From Podospora pseudocomata (lineage: Eukaryota; Ascomycota; Sordariomycetes; Sordariales; Podosporaceae), in the NCBI RefSeq assembly GCF_035222375.1, contig NC_085888.1, positions 186,001 through 250,000 on the forward strand: a DNA stretch of 64,000 nucleotides, read 5' to 3'. How positions within the stretch are numbered: the first letter of the stretch is position 1; the number at the start of each line of letters is the position of its first letter. Both the position numbers and the translations under genes were made by a program. Shown in pieces: positions 49,368 to 59,107 of the stretch. The notes beneath the pieces were generated by a model that was not told the origin of the DNA, ran no database searches, and was given only the letters and a program-made list of their open reading frames with translations.

Positions 49368-49816
49368 GTGGTGTGATGATGGGGGGGTTGGTGATGATGA
49401 GAAATGACATGATGAGATGAGGGAGGGGGGTCCGAGAAAGGAGTTTAACAGTCCTTTTGTCACGATGTGCAAGTTTTCCTTTTTTAGGTTTTTGTTGGTA
49501 CTGTCTCAACATGGGTGTTTTTGGTATTGTCATGCATGTTTTGTACTCGGTGAATGGTTATACACAGGTTTGTGTTAAGTTCGACTAAATTTAGTCTGAA
49601 TGAAACATCTACATCTCATTTGTTCACTTTGAAGACCGATATCATCATCCATATCTCATCATTAAAAAAAGCATGATGCTATTTTCGCTCATTCGCTTGC
49701 TAACATTCAAATTACAAGACTCCAAGATACCTATCCATTCCACTTTTTGTGTAAGTGTTTTTTTGTATATCCATCATCCAAGATGCCATGTATCCCAAAT
49801 TTTCCATCTAGTCATG
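49368..49816. other. Convergent 3' spacer
   Basis: Lies between the SHMT stop and the stop of the minus-strand fusion gene. It is AT-rich with no gene, and probably holds both 3' UTRs. Confidence 0.5.
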
Positions 49817-52800
49817 TCACGAAGGCTCTCCCTCCCACAGTCCCAACACCCTCTCCCTCACCCCAGCCCTCTGCTTGATCCCCTCGTAATACTTTCTGAG
49901 ATATACCTGCCTGACCTCCTCTTCCCCCTCCTCTGTAGTTTTCCCCTTGCTCCCAAAACTCACTGCAAACACCCGCTCCCCACAAACCCTCACAATATCA
50001 TGCAACACCGGCCACAAGGCGAAATCCACCGGCGACGCCGTCTCCCCCCCAAGGACGAACAACCCCTTCCCCCTCTCCGCACCGGCCCTGACCTCCCCCT
50101 CCCAAAACTCCAGCTCCTCCCACAGCAGCACCGTCACAACCTTCTTCACCTTGCCCATCCCGGGCTCCTCCCCTCCCAACCTCTCCCCCAACCCCTCCCG
50201 AACAGGCCGCCACACCCCCTCCCCAAACTCCCTCACCGCCCTGTCTAACAACATGAACCGCTTGGCCACCTGCCCAGGACCAAACTGATCATACCTCCTC
50301 CCCGCCCCGTAAACCGCATCCAAATACCTCAACACGTTCCCCCACCCCTCCACCACCCCCCGGTCGGGATCGTTATCCTCAAACCTGCCCCCCGCGGTGC
50401 TCACGCTCCCCTTTGCGCAATTTACCCCCAACTCCCCCAGCGCGAACAAGACGCTCGCGTTGGCGATGACGTCGCTCCCGAGACAGTACCGCTTCGGCGT
50501 CCCCATATGCAGCACAGTAAAACCGCCGGCGTAAAACCCCTCCCAGTCAAAAGCCGGATCGTTATTCTCGGCGGAAAAGGCCTTTAGGAGTTGAATCGCC
50601 TCCGGAGTCTGCCCGTTGCGGACGGGTTGGGCTTCACCAAAGGTTTTGCCGGGGGAGCCCTGGCCCCAGATGAGGGTTTGGGAGGGGTTGATGTACGTTC
50701 CGATTTGGCGGAAGGTGAGGGAGATGCGGTGGCCAGAGTGGGAGAGTTCAGAGGGGGATTTGGAAAGGGGGGGTCGTTTGTCCGGGCGGATGGCGTGGAG
50801 CCAGTGCTTGTTTGTCGAGAGGCCCATGCGGAGGAGCGAGTTGTGGGGGAGGGGGACGCGTTGGATCTGGCGTTTGGCTTTTTCCGCGGGCGAGGTTTCT
50901 TCTTGGTGGTGTTTGGAGGGGCGGCGTTTGGTGCGGAAAACCATGGTTCGCTCGGCGCCGAGGGAGAGGTTGGCGATGAAGCTGTTGGGGACGATGTCGA
51001 GGGTTTTGTCGCTGTGCTCGCTGATGTAGTCGTCGCCGCCGCGATAGTGCTGGATCAAGACGTGGTTGAGGGGGTGGCCGAGGTGCTTTTCGATTCCGGT
51101 CTTGATCTGGAGGACGGTGGGGGAGAAGGGGAGGAGAGGGGGCGATTCGTCGGCTGGGTGGCGGTAGACGGGCATGTTTCCGTCCTTGTCGACTTCACCC
51201 TGGACGGCTATGCGACGAGGAACCTCACCGCCCATGTGGGACATGCCGGCCCAGCTGACTTCCTCCAGCAGACGTTCAAAGGCATCGGCCGCGAGAGTTG
51301 GCGAGAGAACATTGGTGATGACATGAGTGTCGCCTTCACAGAAAGGCTCTGATACAGCACTGGTGAGTTTGACGTCCACACTCTTGGCATCCGAACCAGC
51401 TTCCATCTTGGGGCTGCCAGGCTCTTTGCTGTCCCTCTCAGAATCCGAATCTACCTCGATCTTGGAGTTGGTCAGCTGCTGGGTGATCTTCTCAACCTCC
51501 GGGTCTGGCTCGATCTTGGGGCTGTCGTGTTGCTTCTTGTCCATGTTGTCCGTCTCAGAGCCCACCTCGATCTCGGTTCTCTTGGTCTGGTGCTGCTCGT
51601 CAGGATCGGCTTTCTTCTCGGTCGAGTCCTTCACAGCAGGCGGAGTTGGGTCAGCGTTGGGAGGGGACCTCGGCGGCGATGCGAAGCTTTTATCGGAACC
51701 CGAGTGCCGCAGCCGTAGTCGGGCGTGTGTTCTTACCCTAGTGGCATTCTCAGATTTAGTGATTGGTGCGCCAGGGGCGCGGGCCGGACCTTGTGGGCTG
51801 CTCAATGACAGCTCGCCCTGCTTTGAACCACCAACACTCGTGACGGGCTGCTTCTCCTGTTTCCTCAGCGACTCATCATCGTTGTCTGACGGCGACGAGT
51901 CCGAGTCAGCCTCCAAGGCCGTGTGTATGTATTGCTGTTGGACTTGGACATGGGCGTCTTGGGAAGGGCGTTGGTGTGCAGCAGTCGAAGTGCTTGGCCC
52001 CCTTGCGCCCCGATCTGGTGGAGGCGGCGCCGTCTTGGGAGACGTGGAGGTGGGCCCGGGAGCCTTGTCTTTCCGTGGTGTGACCGAAGACCCGCTCGGC
52101 CGGTTCAACTGCATGTTGGAGATAAAGGGGGAGAGCCCAGACGGGCGGCTGTCTGCCGGCGGCGGTTGCAGTTCTTGCATGCCTGCGCTGGCGTTGACCA
52201 CCTCGCTGCCCGTCAACTGCACGAGCTGTTTGACGGCGTTGAAGTGCCGCAGCTGATTCCGGAAACCACAGCAGTCCTCCACAATCGTAATCTCGTATCC
52301 ATGTCTGCCTGCATCCAGCGCTGTCGCGTAGATGCTGATGTTGGTCAGGGCTCCACACACGTACAGCCCTGTCACGAAGCGACGCCTCAGTGTCTGCACC
52401 AACTCTTGTTGACTCGAGGCAAAGGCGCTGTAGTGTGTCTTGGTGAAGACAATATCCCGGGTTGCATCGACGGCTTCTTGGACTTCTGCAACCAACTCGG
52501 CTCCCTTGGTCCCCTTTCTAACACAGGGCTTCTTCGGGGCCCCTCCGTTGCTCAGAAATGCCTCGTCGTCAGCCTCCATCGCGGCGCCATCGTGTTCTCG
52601 TGAGGTGGGAGGGCGACCCCGAGCGCTGCCTGGTCTTGGTGGGCGTATTGGCACGTTGGCTGTGATGATCTGCTCTCCTTCGGCCGATAATGACCGGTGA
52701 CGCTCAAACTCGCTGCGGACCCAGACCACATCACCGGCGCCAGAATCTCGGAAAGCTTTGACCAACTCAAGGGACCGCTTCACAAAGTCGTCAGGCTCGC

Positions 52801-52918
52801 TCACAGGCAGAGCTCCGTCTGGGGAAATAAAGTCATTTTGGAGGTCGACGACCAGCAGGGCCTTCCGTGTCCGTATGGCCGGAATGGCGGCGGGGTTGAT
52901 GGGGAACGCAGGGCGCAT
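49817..52918 (-). CDS. Isochorismatase-like hydrolase / AlkB-type dioxygenase / GST-like fusion protein, 1033 aa
   Basis: This is a single intronless frame. Residues about 17-235 form an isochorismatase-like cysteine hydrolase with its triad: Asp in LLVVDLQNDF, Lys in IVFTKTHYSAF and Cys in LYVCGALTNISIY. Residues about 240-530 are disordered and rich in Ser/Pro/Glu/Lys. Residues about 535-760 are an AlkB-family 2-oxoglutarate/Fe(II) dioxygenase: NHVLIQHYRGGDDYISEHSD (iron ligands His and Asp, about 634-636), KHWLHAI (third ligand His, about 708) and the Arg pair in HRISLTFRQIGTY. The AlkB part resembles the ALKBH2/3 type, which repairs alkylated nucleic acids. The last about 240 residues end LFVLGGETASPVDFALWPVL, a glutathione-transferase C-domain-like motif. 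All catalytic residues needed by the first two domains are present. The joint function is unknown. Confidence 0.88.
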   Translation of the reverse strand: MRPAFPINPAAIPAIRTRKALLVVDLQNDFISPDGALPVSEPDDFVKRSLELVKAFRDSGAGDVVWVRSEFERHRSLSAEGEQIITANVPIRPPRPGSARGRPPTSREHDGAAMEADDEAFLSNGGAPKKPCVRKGTKGAELVAEVQEAVDATRDIVFTKTHYSAFASSQQELVQTLRRRFVTGLYVCGALTNISIYATALDAGRHGYEITIVEDCCGFRNQLRHFNAVKQLVQLTGSEVVNASAGMQELQPPPADSRPSGLSPFISNMQLNRPSGSSVTPRKDKAPGPTSTSPKTAPPPPDRGARGPSTSTAAHQRPSQDAHVQVQQQYIHTALEADSDSSPSDNDDESLRKQEKQPVTSVGGSKQGELSLSSPQGPARAPGAPITKSENATRVRTHARLRLRHSGSDKSFASPPRSPPNADPTPPAVKDSTEKKADPDEQHQTKRTEIEVGSETDNMDKKQHDSPKIEPDPEVEKITQQLTNSKIEVDSDSERDSKEPGSPKMEAGSDAKSVDVKLTSAVSEPFCEGDTHVITNVLSPTLAADAFERLLEEVSWAGMSHMGGEVPRRIAVQGEVDKDGNMPVYRHPADESPPLLPFSPTVLQIKTGIEKHLGHPLNHVLIQHYRGGDDYISEHSDKTLDIVPNSFIANLSLGAERTMVFRTKRRPSKHHQEETSPAEKAKRQIQRVPLPHNSLLRMGLSTNKHWLHAIRPDKRPPLSKSPSELSHSGHRISLTFRQIGTYINPSQTLIWGQGSPGKTFGEAQPVRNGQTPEAIQLLKAFSAENNDPAFDWEGFYAGGFTVLHMGTPKRYCLGSDVIANASVLFALGELGVNCAKGSVSTAGGRFEDNDPDRGVVEGWGNVLRYLDAVYGAGRRYDQFGPGQVAKRFMLLDRAVREFGEGVWRPVREGLGERLGGEEPGMGKVKKVVTVLLWEELEFWEGEVRAGAERGKGLFVLGGETASPVDFALWPVLHDIVRVCGERVFAVSFGSKGKTTEEGEEEVRQVYLRKYYEGIKQRAGVRERVLGLWEGEPS

Positions 52919-55395
52919 GATGTGTTGACAGGCTTATGATAACATCAGTTTCTTGTTCAAATTGTCAACAAAAGAAGAAATTGAAAAGGGGGAGGAAAAA
53001 ACCTTCAGAGTATTCTTGGATTTTCCACACAGCATCACCAGCCCGTCAACTCGATATGAGATATGCTTGAAAAGGCAAGAGACAGAAAAATTCAAGTCAT
53101 AGGGCGCGTTGTTGACATGGCAAGCAAGCGTCGGCCGTGTCAGGTTGCAGCGGGTGGATGGTTCGTCGAGTGGCGCCTCGCTCTGTTTCACTCCCTGAGC
53201 TCCTCCGAGGTTGACGTCGATGTCTGGTGGGCCAAGAGATGCCGTTCTCGGATCGGAAGCTTATCACTGGGATATCCACTTGCCGCGGCGGGGAGTTTTA
53301 GTTGGTCGTTCTTGGAGGTTGGCGTGTATCGTCCCTCGAGCTGGCTTTTGGGGCAGATGATGGTGTTGACAGGAAAAGTACACGGGGACATCAACAGACT
53401 GAGCCAAGCGTTATTATTTGGTCATTCGGCGGCGGCGCAAACTCGAATCGGGCCGGACACTTTCAGGAAGGCTTCCGCTCTCGGTGGAAGAATCGGTCAG
53501 CAGAGACAGCAAAAGTCTCCGTGTTCAGACAAGAAGAAGAGAAGGTGACAAGACGGTTTTATGATGAGGGCCCGGGATGCGGCGGTGGGGTAAAAATGGC
53601 GATACGACCTTCATCTCTCAGATCGGAATCTCTTCTTCTGAAGGCTCGGGTGTGTGTGAGTGGTCCGCAATTTATCTAGCCCTGCCAGGCCCTCGCCAAG
53701 CACTGCAACAGCAACAACACCACGCATACACTACACGCCCCCCCTTCCATCTCCTGAAAATCATGTGTCTCCGTGTCTCATCAACCATCAACCTGCTGGA
53801 AGGAGTAAGGCCAGCTCTTGACACTGACAGGACCCCTGCCCCGCATGTTCGGACGGATGGCCCCAGGCCCAGATGCTCAGGGCAAGGATCACGACAACCT
53901 TGAGGTGGCATTGGCCAACCACACTCTCCCGGAGCTGGCTCCTCGACCCCACCATCCATCCCACTTCACGTCGGTCTATCATCAGGGCGAGATTTACATC
54001 CAAGAGGAGAAGATGATATTCCCTCATGATGCAATGGCTCGAGCCCACAAAGGACGAACGAAACTTGTTACCATTTACCAACAGCCATCGTCCCTTGAAG
54101 ACCCCCCTCACTCGCACCCTCACCATAAAATAGTTTGACACACAAAAGTAACTTGTCCGATATTATACTATGAACCATGCTTTAAAAGTAAAGAGATGGG
54201 CCCTTTAAAACGATCTTTTAAAGCCTATAGACCATCCTTCAAGGCATGTTGACCTACTTTCGTGTCTCAATTATTCTGTGGCAAGGGTGCCTCGGAATAC
54301 CAGGTACACGACCGCTACCACCCAACCTGAACAACGGAAATGTAAATTTCCGAACACGCTGTTGGTCTGCTCGTAAAACTCTTATAGATCTGATATACCC
54401 ACTCATCCGAAACCAGTCTCATAATCCAGGAACAGACATCGATATCAAGCAAGAACCGCCACTTACCAACCGCCTACAGGTATGTACTCACGGAACTCCA
54501 CGGAAAACCTCAGAACCATACACAATATCCTGCAGCCGACTTTGGGAACGTTGGATGATGGCCCGGGCCTGCATATGCACGCGAAAACGGCGTCTGTGTG
54601 TTTCTGCTCACATGACGCAGAGACACACGGCAGGTTGGCGGTCAGGGAGATTCATCAGGATAGGAAACGGAGGAACAGCCTGGTCCGTATCTTTTACTGT
54701 GTGCGAAGACATTCATGATCTGAGATCCTTCCATGTTTATGTTGCATCAGACAGCTAGCTTATCGCTTTCCGCAACGCGGCACAGCTCCTGCCAGGCAGG
54801 CATATTGAAGGCACAGGGCACATCATATACGGTGTAGAATGCAAGGGCTAATTGCACCTCGTCTCAAGTATATCCACAGGCCAGCCAGAAGTTCACAAGA
54901 AAACACAACCGCAACAAGCTGAATAATAATCCTCACCCGAGACAACCAGGGGCGTAGAGGAAAAATGCAGAATCTGGCGGCGGCGGCGGTGAGCGTTCAA
55001 CACGAGCAGGAGCATCGACACAAATCTGCAGCCATCCACCAGAAGATCATCCGTCAATGATATTGGATCTCGACATGCAGTTGGAGACAGACATCAAGCA
55101 GGGACAACAGTGCGAGAAAGGCCAAGGCCAAGACAAGACAAGACGGGAGGGAGCGGAAGCATGCGCCGCCGTTTAGGTAGGGTTCTGTGCTGCTGTGCTG
55201 CTGGGCACAGAGATGAGTTCCCCGAACCCAGACATTGACGTGGCTAGCCGTTTTGTGTGTCTATTTTGGACTGTGCATACCGCTAGATCTGTACCCCGAG
55301 GTCGCCGAGCAAGACCTGATCAAGAATATCCCAGCCTGGCTTGATGACCCCAAGATATTCCCATCGCTCTTTGGTGACAAGTAGACAGAACCAAC
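52919..55395. other. Gene-poor spacer (2.5 kb)
   Basis: No intact gene is supported. Open frames of up to about 170 codons occur on both strands without domains or splice structure. At the right end, plus-strand frame 55242-55384 reads as a plausible protein C-terminus and is listed separately. Confidence 0.45.
55242..55384 (+). pseudogene. Possible orphan C-terminal coding fragment
   Basis: A short plus-strand frame reads LYPEVAEQDLIKNIPAWL, then DDPKIFPSLFGDK and a stop at 55382-55384. Its amino-acid content is protein-like, but there is no start codon and I found no upstream exon with matching splice sites. It ends 11 bp before the stop of the convergent LRR kinase. It may be the last exon of a decayed gene, or chance. 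No family is recognised. Confidence 0.3.
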
Positions 55396-56811
55396 TCAAT
55401 TAGGCACCTCCGGAATCCTCATCACTCCCCTCCACCCCAACATCCCCCTCAACACCTCCACCACCTCGTCAAAATCCGGCCTCCCCTCCACATCCCCATC
55501 CTCGCACCTTCTCTGCAGCTCCTCCAATCCCCTCCTCATCGCCCTCTCCCGCTCCCCCTCCCCCCCTTCTTCCACAAGCCCGAGCACATCCCCCACCAAC
55601 CTCCCAAACGCCGCCACCTCCACCCTCTCCACCCCATCCTCCTCCTCCCCATACACGCTCGCCGCCCCAAAATCCCCCAACAACCCATGCCCATCCTCCT
55701 TGCTAGCCAAAACATTATGCGCGTACAAATCCCCATGACAAATCCTCCGCCCATGTAGATGCGCCCCCGCCCCCGCAATCCCCGTCAGCATCTCCACCGC
55801 CTTCCCCATCTCCCACCCCCTCTCGCCCTCCGTAAACCGATCCCGTGTGCAGCTCTCCAGATCCGGCGGCAAGCCCAAAACTTCATACCCCCCCGGCACC
55901 AAACTCATCACAATCCCCCCCTTCACCCCTTCCCTTTCCCCTTCAGAATATCCCGTGACCTTTCCCACAACACCTATCAACGACTCATGCGATCCGGCGA
56001 GCAACACCGCCTCCATCTCATCTTCCGGCCTGCCGTCGCTCGTGAGAGAACCTCTGAACATTTTGACGGCTACGTCTTCTGTGAAGTCGGAATCAGGGGA
56101 GGGCTTCCATTCTGCTTGGGAGATGATGCCCGAGGCGCCCCGGCCAAGCACGCGGGAGATGGCAAGGGAGCTGTAGGGGATGTCGAGGAGGCCAAAGGGG
56201 AGTTTGTGGGCTTTGCGGGAGGAGAGGGAGCAGGGGTTTCCGGCGAAGGAGAGGTAGGCTAGCTTGGGGAAGGCGGTGAACAAGAACCTGGGGAGGGAAG
56301 AAAAGTTGTTGGCCGAGAGGCGGAGGAGGGTGAGGTTTTGGCATTGGGTGAGGGAGGGGGGGAGGGTGGAGAGGTTGTTGCCCGCCAGGAGGCATTTCTC
56401 GAGGTTGGGACACGAGGAGATGGAGGAGGGGAGGGAGGGGATGCGGTTGTCGGTCAGGATTAGCCAGCGGAGTTTGGGGGGGAGGGTGTTTTCGGGTATG
56501 CTGGTGAGCGAGTTGTGGCGGAAGGCGACCATTTCTAGGGTGTGGTGGGAGGAGAGGTCCGGGAAGGTGGTGAAGGCGCAGTTGGAGAGGAAGAGGATTT
56601 TGAGGTTGGGGAGAGAGGTGGTGAAATTGGGTGGGAGAGAAGAAAGACCTGTCCCGGAGAGGTCGAGGTAGGTTAGGGAGGGCCCGAAGGTGAAGATCTC
56701 ATCAGGGAAGACGGTGAGGGAGGGCGTGGGAGTGAGCTTGAACCTGGTGAGGGCGAGGTTGGCAAGGGAGCCATTCTGAAGGGCCTCGAGGTCGTAGGTG
56801 TCGTTGCTCAT
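55396..56811 (-). CDS. Leucine-rich-repeat protein kinase, 471 aa
   Basis: One intronless exon. Residues about 15-200 are seven to eight leucine-rich repeats (LTYLDLSGTGLSSLPPNF, LRWLILTDNRIPSLPSSI, LEKCLLAGNNLSTLPPSL, LTLLRLSANNFSSLPRFL, LAYLSFAGNPCSL). A protein-kinase domain follows: glycine loop LGRGASGII (about 217), VAVKMF lysine, catalytic loop ICHGDLYAHN (HGD in place of HRD, about 359) and metal-binding LLGDFGAAS (about 381). The LRR-then-kinase order, the compact 430-470 aa size, the HGDLYAHN loop and the TDNxIxxLP, LAGNxLxxLP and FAGNP wording match a group of bacterial LRR kinases better than any standard fungal kinase. The key catalytic residues are kept. No membrane segment is seen, so it is probably cytosolic; its substrate is unknown. 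Confidence 0.9.
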   Translation of the reverse strand: MSNDTYDLEALQNGSLANLALTRFKLTPTPSLTVFPDEIFTFGPSLTYLDLSGTGLSSLPPNFTTSLPNLKILFLSNCAFTTFPDLSSHHTLEMVAFRHNSLTSIPENTLPPKLRWLILTDNRIPSLPSSISSCPNLEKCLLAGNNLSTLPPSLTQCQNLTLLRLSANNFSSLPRFLFTAFPKLAYLSFAGNPCSLSSRKAHKLPFGLLDIPYSSLAISRVLGRGASGIISQAEWKPSPDSDFTEDVAVKMFRGSLTSDGRPEDEMEAVLLAGSHESLIGVVGKVTGYSEGEREGVKGGIVMSLVPGGYEVLGLPPDLESCTRDRFTEGERGWEMGKAVEMLTGIAGAGAHLHGRRICHGDLYAHNVLASKEDGHGLLGDFGAASVYGEEEDGVERVEVAAFGRLVGDVLGLVEEGGEGERERAMRRGLEELQRRCEDGDVEGRPDFDEVVEVLRGMLGWRGVMRIPEVPN

Positions 56812-57376
56812 TGTAAAGTGCTGGCTTACACTGTGGACTTGGTTGGTGAATCACTGGGCGGAGTGAAAAGCAGAGTGAGCTGAAGTTGAGGCGGGTGAGG
56901 CTTCCGAGATTCCAGCCCCAGAGCGGGTCCTCATGCTGGGCTTCTCGTCTCACCCGCCTCTGCCCCACAGGGCATACTGAGCATCACATGAGCAAAAGTA
57001 AAGACATTCTTATCATGAATATTCCTAACTCAAATCATCTGAACTGAGCGCGTGCAAATCGATTGAAATATCCTGACAAGGCACAAAACTGGTGAAGAGA
57101 ATGATGCTCAAGGCTGAAATCTGAAGTGGAGATAACTGTGGGGGGTTCGTGCAGGGTGAAGCTAGTGCAACGGTCCTTTGACATCAGTGGACCGTGCTCC
57201 CGTCAGATTGAACCGCCGCCGAACTTGGGACCCAACTTCCATTGCCAATCTCAAACCCTCTCCAGCAAAAGGCCAGTCCCGTTGCGAGCGACAAAACAAA
57301 GGCCTCCACACATCCACTCCGAACCGTCACAATAGAATTGGTTCCGTACTCGATCTACCGATACAAATCCATCACA
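56812..57376. promoter_or_regulatory. Divergent promoter region, LRR kinase / TAF8
   Basis: 565 bp between the starts of two outward-facing genes. The TAF8 frame is open upstream to 57242. No specific box recognised. Confidence 0.45.
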
Positions 57377-58511
57377 ATGTCGTCCGAGGCGCGAAAACGG
57401 ACGGCAGAGCCCGCCGACGACGAGCTGCCAGCCAAGAGGCAACGAAGCGTGGAGGGCGACATCGACTCGGCCGTGGAACAACTGCAGGCATTGAATATCG
57501 CACCTTCCATCACCCATGAGGAGATGGCGCGCGCTGGACTGCGTCGCGCCATCGCCCTCGCCTTGAAGCATGTTGGATTCGACTCGTCCGCGAAGGATGC
57601 CATGGAGATGTTTACAACGATGGTGGAAGAGTGTAGGTCTTGCATGACGGTCATCAACAGCCTAGTTGAAGATCTAACAATGAAAACCAGATGTCGAGTC
57701 GCTCTTCGGGACTGTCAAGATCAATGCCAATGCTGCTCGCCGTTCCCAACCCATTCCTCGCGACTTTGAGCGCGCGTTGAAGTACTTCAACCTGACCACC
57801 ACTGCGCTCGAACCACACAAGAAGAATCCCATTCCAAGAGCCAAGAGGATGCCTGAATACGAGCCGATACCAGAGCGCGATCCCGTTTTCGTCGACATGC
57901 CAGTTCTCGGCGCGGAGCTGGACGGTGCTCGCGACAAGGAATCCAAACTCTACATCCCCAAGTCGTTCCCTGCCTTTCCAAGCATTCATACCTACAGATA
58001 CACGCCTGAGACGGTTGAGACCGCTACCGTGGTGGACGACTGGGGGAGCTTTGCTTCGGATTCACAATCCCAGACGCTCAACGGATCACAAGCCACGCCA
58101 CAGCCGCAACGACCGCTTGCACCCGAGGAGATTCCCCATGGCGATCCCAAGAAGCTGCGCGAGGCTGCCGCAAAGGAAGCAAAGGCAGGGGAGGCGGCTC
58201 TACGAAGGTTGATGCGCGCCTCCAAGATCGCGAAGCAGAAGGAGGTCTGGACTTCGGCGCAATCTCGGCCAGCGAGGCGGGAGCGTCATGAGCTTTGGGA
58301 GTCTGCTATGCGCGAGTTCATCGAGGATGACACGAGGGCCAGCGGAAAAGAGGTGGCGTCAGGAGGGTTGCATGGCGAGAAGGGCAGGTTCGAGATTGCC
58401 GATCATAGCATGATTGTCAACACGGAGAAGCGCTATTTCAGGCATGAAGTCCCTCGAAGTGGTGCCAGGAAGGCCTTGGCCGCCGCTCAGGGTATCTCCA
58501 GCAAGGGTTGA
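57377..58511 (+). CDS. TAF8: TFIID subunit TAF8 homologue, 358 aa
   Basis: Two exons, 57377-57632 and 57691-58511, are joined across a 58-bp intron (donor GTAGGT, acceptor CCAG; sum 1077 bases). An N-terminal nuclear-localisation-like stretch (ARKRTAEPADDELPAKRQR) precedes a histone-fold/bromodomain-associated helix set (ARAGLRRAIALALKHVGFD, AMEMFTTMVEEYVESLFGTVKI). The TAF8 C-terminal signature follows the linker: LYIPKSFPAFPSIHTYRYT. The rest is charged and helical (EAAAKEAKAGEAALRRLM). TAF8 pairs through its histone fold with TAF10 and anchors TAF2 in the general transcription factor TFIID. The ATG at 57377 is preferred over an in-frame one at 57242 because conserved sequence starts after it. 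The alternative, another bromodomain-associated histone-fold protein, is less likely given the FPAFPSIHTY motif. Confidence 0.85.
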
Positions 58512-59107
58512 GGGGTGGTATGGGACGTATAGAGCCGCACAGAATGCGGGACTATGGGATTCGGGGATTCGTATGGCAAGAGGAACCAAGACAGGGTTGG
58601 GATGCATCACAGGAGTTTGGACTTAATTTTGGCGCTGGGGAGACGGACGGGAAAACGGGATCATTGATACCCCATGCACAACTCTTCTAGAAAATAAGGG
58701 TCAATCAGAAGCATGTAGCTTAGCTTTAATCTATTACCATCGCTGAACTCTTTGTTCTCCTGTTTATCCGCAATGGACATCATTCCTTATCACTTATCAA
58801 AGTTGCCCTATCGATAGCAAGGTCGCGGCCCATGTCCAGGCGGGCCCGGGCTCAGCTCCACCTAGCTCCAAAGCTAGGTCGGTGCCCCACATACCGACCG
58901 CCAGCTGGGAGTGGCTGTCCAGCGACTGGCGGACCGGCGAGCAAAGTGTACCCCACGATCGGACCCTATTTTCGCCGCACAAAAGTTTTGGCAATTCCCA
59001 GAGGATCCCGCAGCGCCCCGATTTCTTGCTGACCCCGACGACTCGAGGCACCGCGAAAAAGCTCACCATTCTTCCCAAGATACTTGCATCTCAGGAAGCA
59101 CATCAAG
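58512..59107. promoter_or_regulatory. cpc-2 promoter region
   Basis: 596 bp between TAF8 and cpc-2, the last part pyrimidine- and CA-rich, as expected for a highly expressed ribosome-associated gene. No specific element is identified. Confidence 0.4.

Noticed and set aside
53063-54758. Several plus-strand frames of 100-170 codons in the gene-poor spacer
   Set aside because: No domains, no splice structure and atypical composition; not called as genes.
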